NCBI GenBank assembly: GCA_026394555.1
Contig: JAPKXZ010000075.1
Coordinates: forward strand, 62,001 to 126,000
Origin: Methanothrix sp.
GTDB lineage: Archaea > Halobacteriota > Methanosarcinia > Methanotrichales > Methanotrichaceae
Reading direction: 5' to 3'
Length of the DNA: 64,000 nucleotides
Both the position numbers and the translations under genes were made by a program. Positions 28,545 through 37,827 of this stretch are shown here, in pieces. The notes below the pieces were generated by a model. That model did no database searches. It was given only the letters and a program-made list of their open reading frames with translations, and was not told the origin of the DNA. Numbering within the stretch: the first letter of the stretch is position 1; each line of letters begins with the position of its first letter.

Positions 28545-29264
28545 ATGGCGAAGCTGGTATTGCTGCGGCACGGCCAGAGCCTCTTCAACCTGGAGGGCAG
28601 GTTCACAGGCTGGTTGGATATTGATCTGTCCGAGAGGGGCAGAGCGGAGGCCCGGGAAGCCGGCAGGCTCATGAAGAATTCCGGCCTCTCCTTTGACATC
28701 GCCTTTACCTCGGTCTTGAAGCGCGCCATCAGAACGCTTTGGATCGTGCTGGATGAGATGGATCTGATGTGGATTCCGGCTCTGCCCTGCTGGCGGCTCA
28801 ATGAGCGTTTTTATGGAGAGCTGCAGGGGAAGAGCAAGCAGGAGACGGAGGAGCGGTACGGGATGGCGCAGGTGCAGAGCTGGAGGAGAAGCTTTTCGGA
28901 GAGGCCGCCGGCTGTTGCCCTCGATGACGATCGCTATCCTGGCAGGGATGATCGTTACAGGGATGTGCAGGAGAGCCTGCTGCCCAAAACCGAGTCCCTG
29001 CAGGACACGCAGGAGCGCGTGCTGCCCTTCTGGCGGGCCCTGATTGCCCCGGAGCTGGAGAAGGGCAAGAACGTGCTGGTGGTCTCGCACGGCAACACCA
29101 TTCGCGCCCTGGTCAAGCATCTGGAAAACATCTCTGATCTGGAGATCGAGGGGGTGGAGATCGCCACGGCCCGGCCTCTGGTCTACGAGCAGGATGATCA
29201 GATGCGCCTCGTTTGCCGCCGCTATCTGGGAAGTGCGCCGGATAACCGGCAAAAGGGAAAATAA
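28545..29264 (+). CDS. gpmA: 2,3-bisphosphoglycerate-dependent phosphoglycerate mutase
   Basis: A 239-residue dPGM of bacterial type that interconverts 3- and 2-phosphoglycerate. The active site is visible: LVLLRHGQSLFNLEGRFTGW (catalytic His in RHG), LNERFYGELQGKSK, and VVSHGNTIRALVKHLE (second His). Length is normal for GpmA. Start ATG 28545 has AAGGAG seven bases upstream. It follows the aldolase by 17 bases. Most archaea use the cofactor-independent enzyme, so a dPGM in a glycolytic cluster suggests acquisition from bacteria. Confidence 0.93.
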   Translation: MAKLVLLRHGQSLFNLEGRFTGWLDIDLSERGRAEAREAGRLMKNSGLSFDIAFTSVLKRAIRTLWIVLDEMDLMWIPALPCWRLNERFYGELQGKSKQETEERYGMAQVQSWRRSFSERPPAVALDDDRYPGRDDRYRDVQESLLPKTESLQDTQERVLPFWRALIAPELEKGKNVLVVSHGNTIRALVKHLENISDLEIEGVEIATARPLVYEQDDQMRLVCRRYLGSAPDNRQKGK

Positions 29265-29355
29265 ATGGTGGTATCGACAGCCATTTGTTATAACCAGTGG
29301 CCAACGACGTTTCAACCACAGAGTTCACAGAGCTCACAAAGTACGCACAGAGGCG
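29262..29355. repeat. imperfect palindromic dispersed repeat, copy 2
   Basis: The core TTTGTTATAACCAG is flanked by CGACAGCCA and TGGCCAACGACG, then AACCACAGAGTTCACAGAGC, TCACAAAG and ACGCACAGAGGCG. It is closely similar to 12530-12661 over about 75 bases. It separates gpmA from the HPr-kinase-like gene and includes the gpmA stop region. Confidence 0.7.
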
Positions 29356-29376
29356 GAATTTAGGGGAGTGTCAGGA

Positions 29377-30321
29377 ATGGCTTATGCAGTAGAGATCATA
29401 TCAATGGAACAGAAAGAAAAGCTGGTTGAGCAATACGGCAATCAGGTGCTCTACGAGATCAAGTCGGAGATTTACGGATGCTGCATCAAGCTTCTCACGG
29501 GCAGTTCTTCCGTCAAGAATGCCTGGGAGGAGAGCTTCTATTTTGACTCCCAGAACGTTCGCTCCCACGGGCGGCTTTATGTTCTGGTGGACAAATCCTT
29601 GGGCGAGAACCAGGTCTACTACGATCCCCATTCCAAGAGCTGCTTTTTGTTCAATATGGACTATTACGGATGGATAAAGTCCCTGGCGCTCTCCGTGGCC
29701 GGAGACATCCTGGAGGACAATCACGGCATCTACTCCGTGCACGGGGCCTGTCTGGATATACGGGGCCAGGGAGTTTGCATTTTAGGTGGATCGGGGGCGG
29801 GCAAGACCACGCACACCTACGGGCTGCTGAGAAGCCCTAAAGCACGCGTCGTCTCCGACGACTGGTTCTTTGCCCGGATCTTTGGGGAGGAGATATTAGC
29901 CTATGGATCTGAGAAGAACTTCTACATTCGTGCCGATCTGGCCGATATCTGGAAGGAATTTTCCGGGCTGGTCGATAAAGCCGTCTTCGACGAAAAAGGC
30001 CGGGCGGTGGTGGATCTACGCTGGGTAATCGGCAAAGGCCGCATCCTGCCGCTCACCACGATGGAGAATGTGATCCTGCTGAGGCGCGATCCCGGCCAGG
30101 AGGAGACGGTGCGGGAGCTTAACGGCCAGGAGGCGCTGGCCATACTGGAGGCAAACGGCTACTTCAATCCCCACCTGTTGGTGAAAAGCGACTTCAAGCG
30201 CCGCCTCCGAAGCCACTTCTTCCAGGCACTCTTCGCTCGGGCCCGGGTTCATGAGGTCAACACCAGAGGGACGCCGGAGGAGAGCCAGAGGGCGATTCGG
30301 GAGATCTTGGGAGGCGGGTGA
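29377..30321 (+). CDS. HPr-kinase-like P-loop protein
   Basis: A 314-residue protein. The C-terminal half has the HprK/PEP-carboxykinase-type P-loop (CILGGSGAGKTTHTYGLL, residues about 128-145) followed by VVSDDWFFARI, comparable to the metal-binding Asp pair of HprK. The N-terminal half (residues 1-110) is a separate domain that is not the bacterial HprK N-domain. ATG 29377 has GGGGAG eight bases upstream. It follows three glycolytic genes. Bacterial HprK responds to fructose bisphosphate, but no HPr or PTS gene is in the window, so a kinase acting on another protein is inferred only. Confidence 0.75.
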   Translation: MAYAVEIISMEQKEKLVEQYGNQVLYEIKSEIYGCCIKLLTGSSSVKNAWEESFYFDSQNVRSHGRLYVLVDKSLGENQVYYDPHSKSCFLFNMDYYGWIKSLALSVAGDILEDNHGIYSVHGACLDIRGQGVCILGGSGAGKTTHTYGLLRSPKARVVSDDWFFARIFGEEILAYGSEKNFYIRADLADIWKEFSGLVDKAVFDEKGRAVVDLRWVIGKGRILPLTTMENVILLRRDPGQEETVRELNGQEALAILEANGYFNPHLLVKSDFKRRLRSHFFQALFARARVHEVNTRGTPEESQRAIREILGGG

Positions 30322-30527
30322 AGTGACGTGGGGAGCGGACTGCGCCGCCCGTCTCCTGACTAATTCCGAGGGTGGGGGCAGATGTCAAAGGCAGGCCGGA
30401 GCAAGAGGTTATGGCTATTGAGCCAAGGCTGGAAGTTAAGCTAAAAGTCAGTTCAATGCTCCACATATTACCTTCGCCCCGCACCGCATAGCTTTAGATA
30501 CTTTGTCTTCTTACCACCTCTCTGATA

Positions 30528-33500
30528 ATGCCCGCCGATCCTGTTGCCAAATGGGCGGAGTTCCTCCGCTCCCGTTACTGGGATGAGCTGCTGAAGCTGG
30601 CCGACTCCTACCCCGACGAGCGCAGCCTGAAGATTCGCTTCTCAGACATTGACAAGTTCGATTCCGAATTTGCCGAGGAGCTGCTGGAAAACCCGGAGCA
30701 GATCCTGGAGGCGGCCCACGCTGCCCTCCTGGAGCTGGACCTGCCCATGGATGTTTACATGGACCGGGCCCATGTGCGCATCGTGGAATTGCCCCGTCAT
30801 TTCAAGACCCGTGAGCTAAGAAGCGATCACATCGGCAAATTACTGGCCATCGACGGGCTGGTGCGCACCGCCACCGAGGTCCGGCCCAAGATCATCTCTG
30901 CCGCTTTCCAGTGCCAGAGGTGCGGCTTCACCTTCTTCAAGGAGCAGGCGGGCAACAAATTCGAGGACCAGAGCCTCAAGTGCATGAACCAGGCCTGCGA
31001 CCGGGGCGGCCCCTTCAAGCTCTTGCTGGCCCAGTCCAAGTTCGTGGATGCCCAGAAGATCAGGGTGCAGGAGTCCCCTGAGGACTTGCGGGGTGGAGCG
31101 CAGCCGCAGACGCTGGACGTCGAGCTGGAGGACGACCTGGCCGGCAGGATCTTTCCCGGCGACCGCGTTATCGTCAACGGCATACTCAGGTCCTATCAGC
31201 GCTCTTCTCCTCAGCAGGGCAAGAGCACCTACTTTGACCTCGTTCACAAAGGCATCAGTGTGGAGATGACGGAGCAGGAGTTCGAGGATATTGAGATCGA
31301 TCCCGAGGAGGAGAGGCAGATCATGGAGATGTCCTGTGATCCGGAGATCTACGAAAAGATCCGTGGATCCATCGCTCCCTCCATCTACGGCTACGACGAT
31401 GTGAAAGAGGCGTTAGCGCTGCAATTGGTCTCCGGCTTCGAAAAGCACCTGCCGGACGGAGCGCGCATTCGCGGCGACATCCACATCTTGCTGGTGGGCG
31501 ATCCAGGGATTGCCAAATCTCAGCTCTTGCGTTACATGATCAAGATCTCGCCTCGCGGCATCTACACCTCGGGCAAGAGCTCCACCTCTGCCGGCCTGAC
31601 AGCCACTGCGGTCAAGGATGAGTTGGGCGACGGACGATGGACCATCGAGGCCGGAGCACTGGTTCTGGCGGACAAGGGCATCGCCGCCATAGACGAGATG
31701 GACAAGATGGACAACGAGGACAAGAGCGCACTGCACGAGGCCATGGAGCAGCAGAGCTATCATCCTCTAACAGAGATCCAGCTAGCCGACGGGCGAAAGG
31801 CGCGTATCGGCGAGTTTGTAGACCGGATGATGGCGGACCGGCCTTTAGATATAAGTCCTGGAAAGGACTGCGAGATACTGCCGCTCCATGAGGATGTTAA
31901 AATAAAAAGCACCGACATGAGCCGCATCTTCGATCTGCCGGTTGATAGAGTGAGCAGGCATCGGGCTCCAAGTCATTTTATAAAAATTAGATATTCCAAT
32001 GGCCGCGAAATAATTGTTACTCCGGAGCACCCGATATACATTGCGAAAGACGGAATTGCATGTGTACCAGCCTGCGATGCCAAAGTTGGATACTATGCGC
32101 CCGCCCCAAGATCGCTTCCGATTAATGAAAATTCTAGAAACCTCATTCAAGTTAAGAGGCAGCATTCTGGCGAAAAGCTACTGACCTTTCCCGAAAAGCT
32201 CAATCGCGACCTCGCTAGAATCCTGGGATATCTCCTTGCGGAGGGCCATTTTTACAAAGGCTCCAGCCATGAGATCGGCTTTACAAACAAGGATGAAGGC
32301 CTACTTAAGGAAATGTCGAGCCTCATGCAAAAGTCATTTGGCATTGAAGCATCTCGGAACCAAAGAAGCGACGGCGTAGTCACCCTGAGGTTCATATCAA
32401 CTCATTTGTTCAGATGGTTCGAGGCTAATTTTCTAGAGATGATGCAAACTGGAAGAGGAAGACGAATGCCTGTTGCCGTCTTTCAGGGGACAAAGGATAA
32501 TATTAAAGATGTATTAATCGCAGCATTTCTTGGCGATGGCTGTGTGCACTCAACTTCAGTCGCTTATTCAACCGTATCACGTGGACTAGCTGAAGATTAT
32601 CAGGATCTGCTTCTCAGGCTTGGCATATCATCAAGAATCTACATGGACCGGAAAGCAAATGCCTTCAAAGTCTGCATAATGGGCGATTCACATAAGAAGT
32701 TCGAGCAGCTTTTCTTCGAGCCCGGTTACGAGAAGCTAGAAAGGATGAGGTGCATCACTTCGGCATGTAGCAGGTCCATTCGCCATCATGATGTTCTTCC
32801 GACGGAGACGGCCTATTCAATATTACAAATGAAAAAGTCTTTGGGCCTCACGAATGACGGACGCTTTAATGAGCACTTGGACAACGGATATGGATTGACC
32901 ATTGATAAGGTGGCGGAATATGCTTCGGATCTGAAGAACAGATATAATGATGTGATGACCTTCATAAATGACGATTTAACTCTGCTTGAAATGAGGTCAG
33001 AATTGGGCTGGTCACAGAGTTACCTGGCATCTGTGGCTGGAGTTACACGGGGGAATATCAATTACTACGAACAAGGCGGCTATGATGAGTCAAGAAGGAC
33101 CGCAATAGCAAGAAATATTTTCCAGCGAATCCATGCCCACTTGGAAGAAACCGGCATGAGTATTAAAGCTCTTGAAGATAAGCTCTCCTCGGATATCAGA
33201 TATCTTAGGATCACTGATGTAAAAGTTGTTCCAAATGAGGACCAATACTTCGCAGATTATGTTTATGATGTAACTGTCGAGCCCACCCATACCTTCATCT
33301 CGCAAGGCATTGTTCTGCACAATACCATCAGCGTCGCCAAGGCAGGTGTCATGGCCACTCTCAAGTCGCGCTGCTCACTGCTCGCTGCCGCCAATCCCAA
33401 GCTGGGCCGCTTCGACAAGTTCGAGCCCATCGCCCCCCAGATCAACCTCACTCCTGCACTCATGTCCCGTTTCGATCTGATCTTCGTTTTGACCGACGAT

Positions 33501-34181
33501 CCGGACACCAAGAGGGATTCGGCCATTGCTCAACACATCCTGAAGAGCAACTATGCGGGTGAGCTGGCTACCCAAGCCGCCTGGAACCCGGATATCTCTC
33601 AAGAGGACATCGACAATGCCCTGATGGTGATAATGCCGGTCATTGATCCGGAGATGCTGCGAAAGTATGTGGCCTATGCCCGAAAGAACATATTCCCAAC
33701 CTTGAGTGATGGGGCCAAAGATTACTTCCTCAAGTACTACGTCGGTCTGCGCAGCCAAGGCCAGGACTCCAACAAGCCTGTGCCCGTCACCGCCCGGCAA
33801 CTGGAGGCGCTCATACGCCTGGGTGAGGCCAGCGCTCGCCTTCGCCTCTCCGATAAAGTCACCCTGGATGATGCCAAGCGGGTAGTCAAGATCCTAGAAG
33901 CATGTCTGCGGAAAGTTGGCGTCGATCCGGAGACGGGCTTTTTGGATGCTGACATCATTGCCTCTGGCACCACCAAGAGCACCAGAGATAGAACCAAATC
34001 GGTGATCGACATCATAAGGGATGTGAGCCGTGAGCAACAGGGCCCGGCCCCCAGGGACGCCGTCCTGGACAGAGCCGTGGAGCTGGGCATAGAAAGAGCT
34101 AAAGCGGAAGAGATCATAGACCGCATGAGAAGAGATGGGGACGTATTTGAGCCCAGGCCGGGAATGCTGAAGCTGCCTTAA
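30528..34181 (+). CDS. mcm: MCM replicative helicase containing an intein
   Basis: A 1217-residue precursor; the spliced protein would be 694 residues, the usual archaeal MCM size. The N-terminal part has the OB fold and zinc finger (CQRC ... CMNQAC, residues 127-154). The AAA+ core has Walker A GDPGIAKSQ, Walker B LADKGIAAIDEMDKM and arginine finger MSRFDLIF. A winged helix ends the protein. An intein interrupts the core between EAMEQQ and TISVAKAG. MCM unwinds DNA at forks. DUF424 and NMD3 genes follow, then dnaG. Confidence 0.96.
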   Translation: MPADPVAKWAEFLRSRYWDELLKLADSYPDERSLKIRFSDIDKFDSEFAEELLENPEQILEAAHAALLELDLPMDVYMDRAHVRIVELPRHFKTRELRSDHIGKLLAIDGLVRTATEVRPKIISAAFQCQRCGFTFFKEQAGNKFEDQSLKCMNQACDRGGPFKLLLAQSKFVDAQKIRVQESPEDLRGGAQPQTLDVELEDDLAGRIFPGDRVIVNGILRSYQRSSPQQGKSTYFDLVHKGISVEMTEQEFEDIEIDPEEERQIMEMSCDPEIYEKIRGSIAPSIYGYDDVKEALALQLVSGFEKHLPDGARIRGDIHILLVGDPGIAKSQLLRYMIKISPRGIYTSGKSSTSAGLTATAVKDELGDGRWTIEAGALVLADKGIAAIDEMDKMDNEDKSALHEAMEQQSYHPLTEIQLADGRKARIGEFVDRMMADRPLDISPGKDCEILPLHEDVKIKSTDMSRIFDLPVDRVSRHRAPSHFIKIRYSNGREIIVTPEHPIYIAKDGIACVPACDAKVGYYAPAPRSLPINENSRNLIQVKRQHSGEKLLTFPEKLNRDLARILGYLLAEGHFYKGSSHEIGFTNKDEGLLKEMSSLMQKSFGIEASRNQRSDGVVTLRFISTHLFRWFEANFLEMMQTGRGRRMPVAVFQGTKDNIKDVLIAAFLGDGCVHSTSVAYSTVSRGLAEDYQDLLLRLGISSRIYMDRKANAFKVCIMGDSHKKFEQLFFEPGYEKLERMRCITSACSRSIRHHDVLPTETAYSILQMKKSLGLTNDGRFNEHLDNGYGLTIDKVAEYASDLKNRYNDVMTFINDDLTLLEMRSELGWSQSYLASVAGVTRGNINYYEQGGYDESRRTAIARNIFQRIHAHLEETGMSIKALEDKLSSDIRYLRITDVKVVPNEDQYFADYVYDVTVEPTHTFISQGIVLHNTISVAKAGVMATLKSRCSLLAAANPKLGRFDKFEPIAPQINLTPALMSRFDLIFVLTDDPDTKRDSAIAQHILKSNYAGELATQAAWNPDISQEDIDNALMVIMPVIDPEMLRKYVAYARKNIFPTLSDGAKDYFLKYYVGLRSQGQDSNKPVPVTARQLEALIRLGEASARLRLSDKVTLDDAKRVVKILEACLRKVGVDPETGFLDADIIASGTTKSTRDRTKSVIDIIRDVSREQQGPAPRDAVLDRAVELGIERAKAEEIIDRMRRDGDVFEPRPGMLKLP
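31755..33323 (+). mobile_element. intein with LAGLIDADG homing endonuclease in mcm
   Basis: A 523-residue in-frame insertion from Ser (codon 31755) to His-Asn (ends 33323), with Thr as the +1 residue. Splicing block A reads SYHPLTEIQLADGRKARIGE, block B includes IIVTPEHPIYI, and blocks F/G are VYDVTVEPTHTFIS and GIVLHN. The endonuclease motifs are LGYLLAEGHF and LIAAFLGDGCV. A helix-turn-helix (WSQSYLASVAGVTRGNINYY) lies near the end. Its DNA is clearly more AT-rich than the mcm exteins, as expected for a recently mobile element. The first residue is Ser, not Cys. Confidence 0.93.
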
Positions 34182-34308
34182 ATACCAGCAAAGGAATGAT
34201 AGTGGTATCTCATAGAGCCGGAAACTAAAAAACGGCAAATAAGAGCCAATAAACTAATTCATCATGATTGCCATGTCCGATATGCCTGAAGAGACGGAAA
34301 GGAAAGAG

Positions 34309-34599
34309 ATGTATTTGAAAAGCCACCAACATGGAGCACATACCCTCATTGCAGTCTGTGACTGCGATATCATGGGAAAGAAATTTTCCGAGGGCCATTT
34401 GTGCATAGATGTCAGCCCTGATTTTTTTGGAGGCGAAAAGGCCTCTAGTACCGAGGTTGAAGCGGCACTCGCTGCGGCAACAATGGCCAACTTCGTGGGC
34501 TGCAAAACAGTCGAGCATGCCATATCCTTGGGCTATGTGGAGAGAGACTGTGTCCTCTCCATCAATGGAGTTCTTTACGCTCAGATGGTGAGAATGTGA
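34309..34599 (+). CDS. DUF424 family protein
   Basis: A 96-residue archaeal protein: MYLKSHQHGAHTLIAVCDCD, then GKKFSEGHLCIDVSPDFFGG and a helical C-terminus with ATMANFVGCKTVEHAISLG. The conserved archaeal version starts at MYLK, and GGAAAGG lies just upstream, so I prefer ATG 34309; ATG 34264 would add 15 residues. It overlaps the NMD3 gene. The function is unknown; the constant proximity to translation genes hints at ribosome work. Confidence 0.85.
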   Translation: MYLKSHQHGAHTLIAVCDCDIMGKKFSEGHLCIDVSPDFFGGEKASSTEVEAALAAATMANFVGCKTVEHAISLGYVERDCVLSINGVLYAQMVRM

Positions 34600-35636
34600 T
34601 GCAAGCCATCTGTCACCGGTGCGGCCTGCCAACTGATGAAGGGCTCTGCCGACAATGCACCCTGGAAAAAGCAAAGATGGTTATCTGTCCCGACCAGGTC
34701 GAAGTGGTCATCTGTTCCGTTTGTGGCGCCCGGCAGGCAAAAGCCAGGTGGCTGCTTCCAGACAGCCGCTCTGTGGAAGAGCAGGCCCATCAAGCGGCAA
34801 TAGACGCACTTTGCCTTCATAAAGAGCTGGCGGAGCCGCAGATTGAGCTTGACCTCCGAAAAGTTGGAGCCACCCGATATCTGGCAAAAATCAATATCAA
34901 CGGCAGTTTCAGAGGCCAGAGCATAAGTGAGCAATGCGAAATTCCTGTCCGCATTAAACTGATGGCCTGCGATCGCTGTAGCCGCATGGCCGGCAAGTAC
35001 TTCCAGTCCACAGTCCAGCTACGCGGAAATACCGTCCGATCCATGACACAAAGAGAGATTGAAGAGGGCAAGAAGACCGCTCAGGATATGGCCGACTCCG
35101 GTTATCACGGGGGAGATCATCTATCCTTTATCCAGGAGATGAAGGAGGTCAAAGGCGGCTTGGATATCATCCTGGGCTCAACGCAGCTAGGCAGGCGCAT
35201 GGCCCGTGCATTTGTCGAGCGCTTTGGCGGCAGGCTCCTGGAAACTGCCAAGCTGGTAGGCAAAAAGGACAGCCGCAATGTGTATCGTTCTACCCTGTTG
35301 ATCAGGTTCCCAAGACTTAAGAGAGGTGACATTGTATCTTTCCGGGGATCGTTCTTCTCTGTGGCCGGCTTTGACGGCAAGGCGACGCTCATCTCCTCCC
35401 TTCGAGAGCGCCGCAGGTCTTCCATGAACGAGGAGGACTCAGAGACGGTAGCGATTTTGGGGAATATTGCCGATGCACTAGCGGCGACTGTGATATCCAA
35501 AGATGATGACGTTCTGGAGATCATGGACCCGGAGACTTACAGGACAGCTTTCGCGGCTCGTCCCAGGGATTTGCAGGTTGAGCCCGGAGAAGAGGTAAAG
35601 GTAGTAAGAACAGCGGATGGATTCATAGTCTTGTAG
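34599..35636 (+). CDS. NMD3-family ribosomal protein export/assembly factor
   Basis: A 345-residue archaeal NMD3. The N-terminal zinc-binding region has CHRCGLPTDEGLCRQC, CSVCGARQAK and CDRCSRMAGKY; the middle domain has VKGGLDIILGSTQLGRRMAR; a beta-rich end follows. In eukaryotes NMD3 carries 60S subunits out of the nucleus; the archaeal protein presumably acts in 50S subunit maturation. ATG 34599 overlaps the TGA of the DUF424 gene by one base (GTG 34596 is an alternative). Confidence 0.9.
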   Translation: MQAICHRCGLPTDEGLCRQCTLEKAKMVICPDQVEVVICSVCGARQAKARWLLPDSRSVEEQAHQAAIDALCLHKELAEPQIELDLRKVGATRYLAKININGSFRGQSISEQCEIPVRIKLMACDRCSRMAGKYFQSTVQLRGNTVRSMTQREIEEGKKTAQDMADSGYHGGDHLSFIQEMKEVKGGLDIILGSTQLGRRMARAFVERFGGRLLETAKLVGKKDSRNVYRSTLLIRFPRLKRGDIVSFRGSFFSVAGFDGKATLISSLRERRRSSMNEEDSETVAILGNIADALAATVISKDDDVLEIMDPETYRTAFAARPRDLQVEPGEEVKVVRTADGFIVL

Positions 35637-36046
35637 TAACTTTTTTCTATCGAGAATAAGTTTGCAGACTCTATACCTACCACAAGGTTCTTAAACTAGT
35701 TTCGTACAATTTTAAGTGGTAGAAGCACGCATTTGAGCAACAAATCACATGATAATTAAGCCCTGGGTGGAACTTTGGGCGATGATATGCCAGCTAAGTG
35801 GGGATAAAATAGCTCATGTGTGGGCATTTCTATCAGATGCTCCATGATATTGGTAAATGGACACTGAAATAGTTAGATGAACCTCATATTCACCATCATT
35901 CACTGCTCACTGCCTGCCTGTAATACGGCATGGCTACAATTGCGACAATGAGTCGCGAATTGGTCTCTGTAGGTCGCAGATAGCTTTGGCTTCTTGGGTT
36001 TGAGTGTGAATTTTATCTATCTATTTTAAAATAAGAGGTGTCTTAT
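35637..36046. other. long intergenic region before dnaG
   Basis: About 410 AT-rich bases without a convincing gene. TATA-like stretches occur near 36010-36028. A weak C-box-like GATGATAT near 35779 was considered as a C/D RNA but no matching D box was seen. The segment probably contains the dnaG promoter. Confidence 0.3.
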
Positions 36047-37378
36047 ATGCAAAATGTTGATACAACTAAATATGTTATTTATGCGGATATAACGGCGGAG
36101 GGGATAGTGGAGCGGCCGGATGTGGTCGGCGCTATCTTCGGCCAGACCGAGGGCCTTCTGGGAAGCGACCTCGATCTAAGGGATCTCCAAAAAACAGGAA
36201 GGTTAGGCAGGATCGACGTCCAGATTACATCCAGCGGCGGAAAGTCCAGCGGCACCATTTCTATTCCTTCCAGCTTTGATAAGGTCGAGACGGCCATATT
36301 GGCTGCCGCCCTGGAGACCATAGACCGGGTGGGACCCTGCATCGCTCGCATCGCTGTAAATCGCATCGAAGATGTGCGCGCCGCCAAGAGGAGATATGTC
36401 ATAGAACGGGCCAAACGCATCCTGGTGGAGATGTTCGACGAGAACATCCTGGAGACGGAAGAGATCACCGAGGAGATAAAGCAGTCCGTTCGCGTGGAGG
36501 AGATAACTCACCTGGGCAAAGACAACTTGCCTGCCGGTCCCAACGTACTGGACTCCGATGCCATTCTAGTGGTTGAGGGTCGGGCGGATGTGCTTAATCT
36601 GCTCAAGTACGGCATCAAGAACGCCGTGGCCGTAGGCGGAACCAATGTGCCGCCAACCATCGCCGATCTGTGCGCCAAGAAGGTCGTTACTGCCTTCACT
36701 GATGGCGACCGGGGCGGAGAGCTGATCATTAAAGAGCTTCTTCAGGTAGCAGACATCGACTTTGTGGCCAGGGCTCCGGAGGGAAAGAGCGTAGAGGACA
36801 TGACCCAAAAAGAGATTGTCCGGGCGCTGCGCCAGAAGATCCCTGTGGAGCAGGTGCTGGATCAATATAAGATCAAAAACCAACCAAAGAAAAGGCGTGA
36901 GATCACCACCAAGAGAAAGAGCCTCATCCGCGAGAAGCCCTTCTGCGTGCGAAACACGGCGGAGAGGGCCGAGGCTATTGCGCCGCGTCGGGTCATGCCT
37001 CGCGAAGTCGTGCCTAAAGTTGTCCCGGCTCCCGTCCCAGTAATAGAAGAAGTAATTGTTGCGGCTTCTGAACCGGTTCCTGAGCCTGAGCCACAGAGAG
37101 AATGGTTCCGACAGCATGTAGATGAACTGGATGGAACTCTTTGTGCCAGGATAATGGATCGGAATCAAAATGTCCTCCGGGAAGTAGCAGTAAGAGATCT
37201 GGCCAGAGAGCTGAAGGAGACAAATGGGGACGTGAACGGCGTGATCTTCGATGGCGTCGTAACGCAGCGCATCTTAGACATAGCCGCGGATAAGGGCCTG
37301 GAATATCTCATCGGCGCCAAGATGGGAAATATCGCCAAGAGCCCGTCCTGCGTTAAGGTTCTAACCAAAGAGGCGTAG
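36047..37378 (+). CDS. dnaG: archaeal DnaG-type primase
   Basis: A 443-residue protein with the archaeal DnaG N-terminus ([19 protein letters not shown]) and a TOPRIM domain (residues about 165-260). The catalytic Glu is in [17 protein letters not shown] and the Asp residues are in [14 protein letters not shown]. In archaea this protein is associated with the exosome as well as primer synthesis. ATG 36047 is chosen because GAGGTG lies six bases upstream. A basic, Pro/Glu-rich linker (residues 280-340) separates the C-terminal domain. Pth2 and TruD genes follow. Confidence 0.93.
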   Translation: MQNVDTTKYVIYADITAEGIVERPDVVGAIFGQTEGLLGSDLDLRDLQKTGRLGRIDVQITSSGGKSSGTISIPSSFDKVETAILAAALETIDRVGPCIARIAVNRIEDVRAAKRRYVIERAKRILVEMFDENILETEEITEEIKQSVRVEEITHLGKDNLPAGPNVLDSDAILVVEGRADVLNLLKYGIKNAVAVGGTNVPPTIADLCAKKVVTAFTDGDRGGELIIKELLQVADIDFVARAPEGKSVEDMTQKEIVRALRQKIPVEQVLDQYKIKNQPKKRREITTKRKSLIREKPFCVRNTAERAEAIAPRRVMPREVVPKVVPAPVPVIEEVIVAASEPVPEPEPQREWFRQHVDELDGTLCARIMDRNQNVLREVAVRDLARELKETNGDVNGVIFDGVVTQRILDIAADKGLEYLIGAKMGNIAKSPSCVKVLTKEA

Positions 37379-37437
37379 CATTCTCGCCTCTTTTCCTTCA
37401 CCTTTTTAGCACATTTTTGTAAGTGAGGTTACATCTG

Positions 37438-37791
37438 ATGGAGTTCAAGCAATGCATTGTGATTAGAGAGGATCTGAAGCTCTCGGCGGGAAAATTGGCA
37501 GTGCAGGTGGCCCATGCTGCCGTTATGGCGGTGGAGAGAGCTGAAAAAATGGACCGATCTACTGTCTCAGAATGGAAGGCCGAGGGCCAAAAAAAGGTAG
37601 TCCTGAAGGTGCCGGGGGTGCCCGACCTTTTCCGATTGCGAGAGGACGCAGAGAGGGCGGGGATAGCCTGTGCCATTGTTGCCGATGCCGGGCTGACCGA
37701 GATTCCTGCCGGTACCATAACCGCACTAGGCCTGGGTCCTGCTCGCGGAAAGTTGATGGACAAAGTGACGAGCAAGCTCAAGCTTGTCTGA
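37438..37791 (+). CDS. pth2: peptidyl-tRNA hydrolase, Pth2 type
   Basis: A 117-residue enzyme that releases peptides from stalled peptidyl-tRNA. The family pattern is clear: QCIVIREDLKLSAGKLAVQV followed by AHAAVMA, then VVLKVPGVPDLFRLREDAER and GTITALGLGP. Length is typical. ATG 37438 is preferred over GTG 37423 because GAGGT stands eight bases upstream. It lies between dnaG and truD, all on one strand with short gaps. Confidence 0.95.
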   Translation: MEFKQCIVIREDLKLSAGKLAVQVAHAAVMAVERAEKMDRSTVSEWKAEGQKKVVLKVPGVPDLFRLREDAERAGIACAIVADAGLTEIPAGTITALGLGPARGKLMDKVTSKLKLV

Positions 37792-37827
37792 TGCGCATGA
37801 TGACATTTTTGATCTTCTGAGGCGTGA

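Noticed and set aside
29044-29376. N-terminal extension of the HPr-kinase-like protein into gpmA
   Set aside because: The upstream part is an Arg/Ser/Trp-rich shadow of gpmA and passes through a dispersed repeat; ATG 29377 has a good ribosome site.
35779-35900. C/D-box RNA upstream of dnaG
   Set aside because: A C-box-like GATGATAT is present but no matching D box or guide pattern could be seen.
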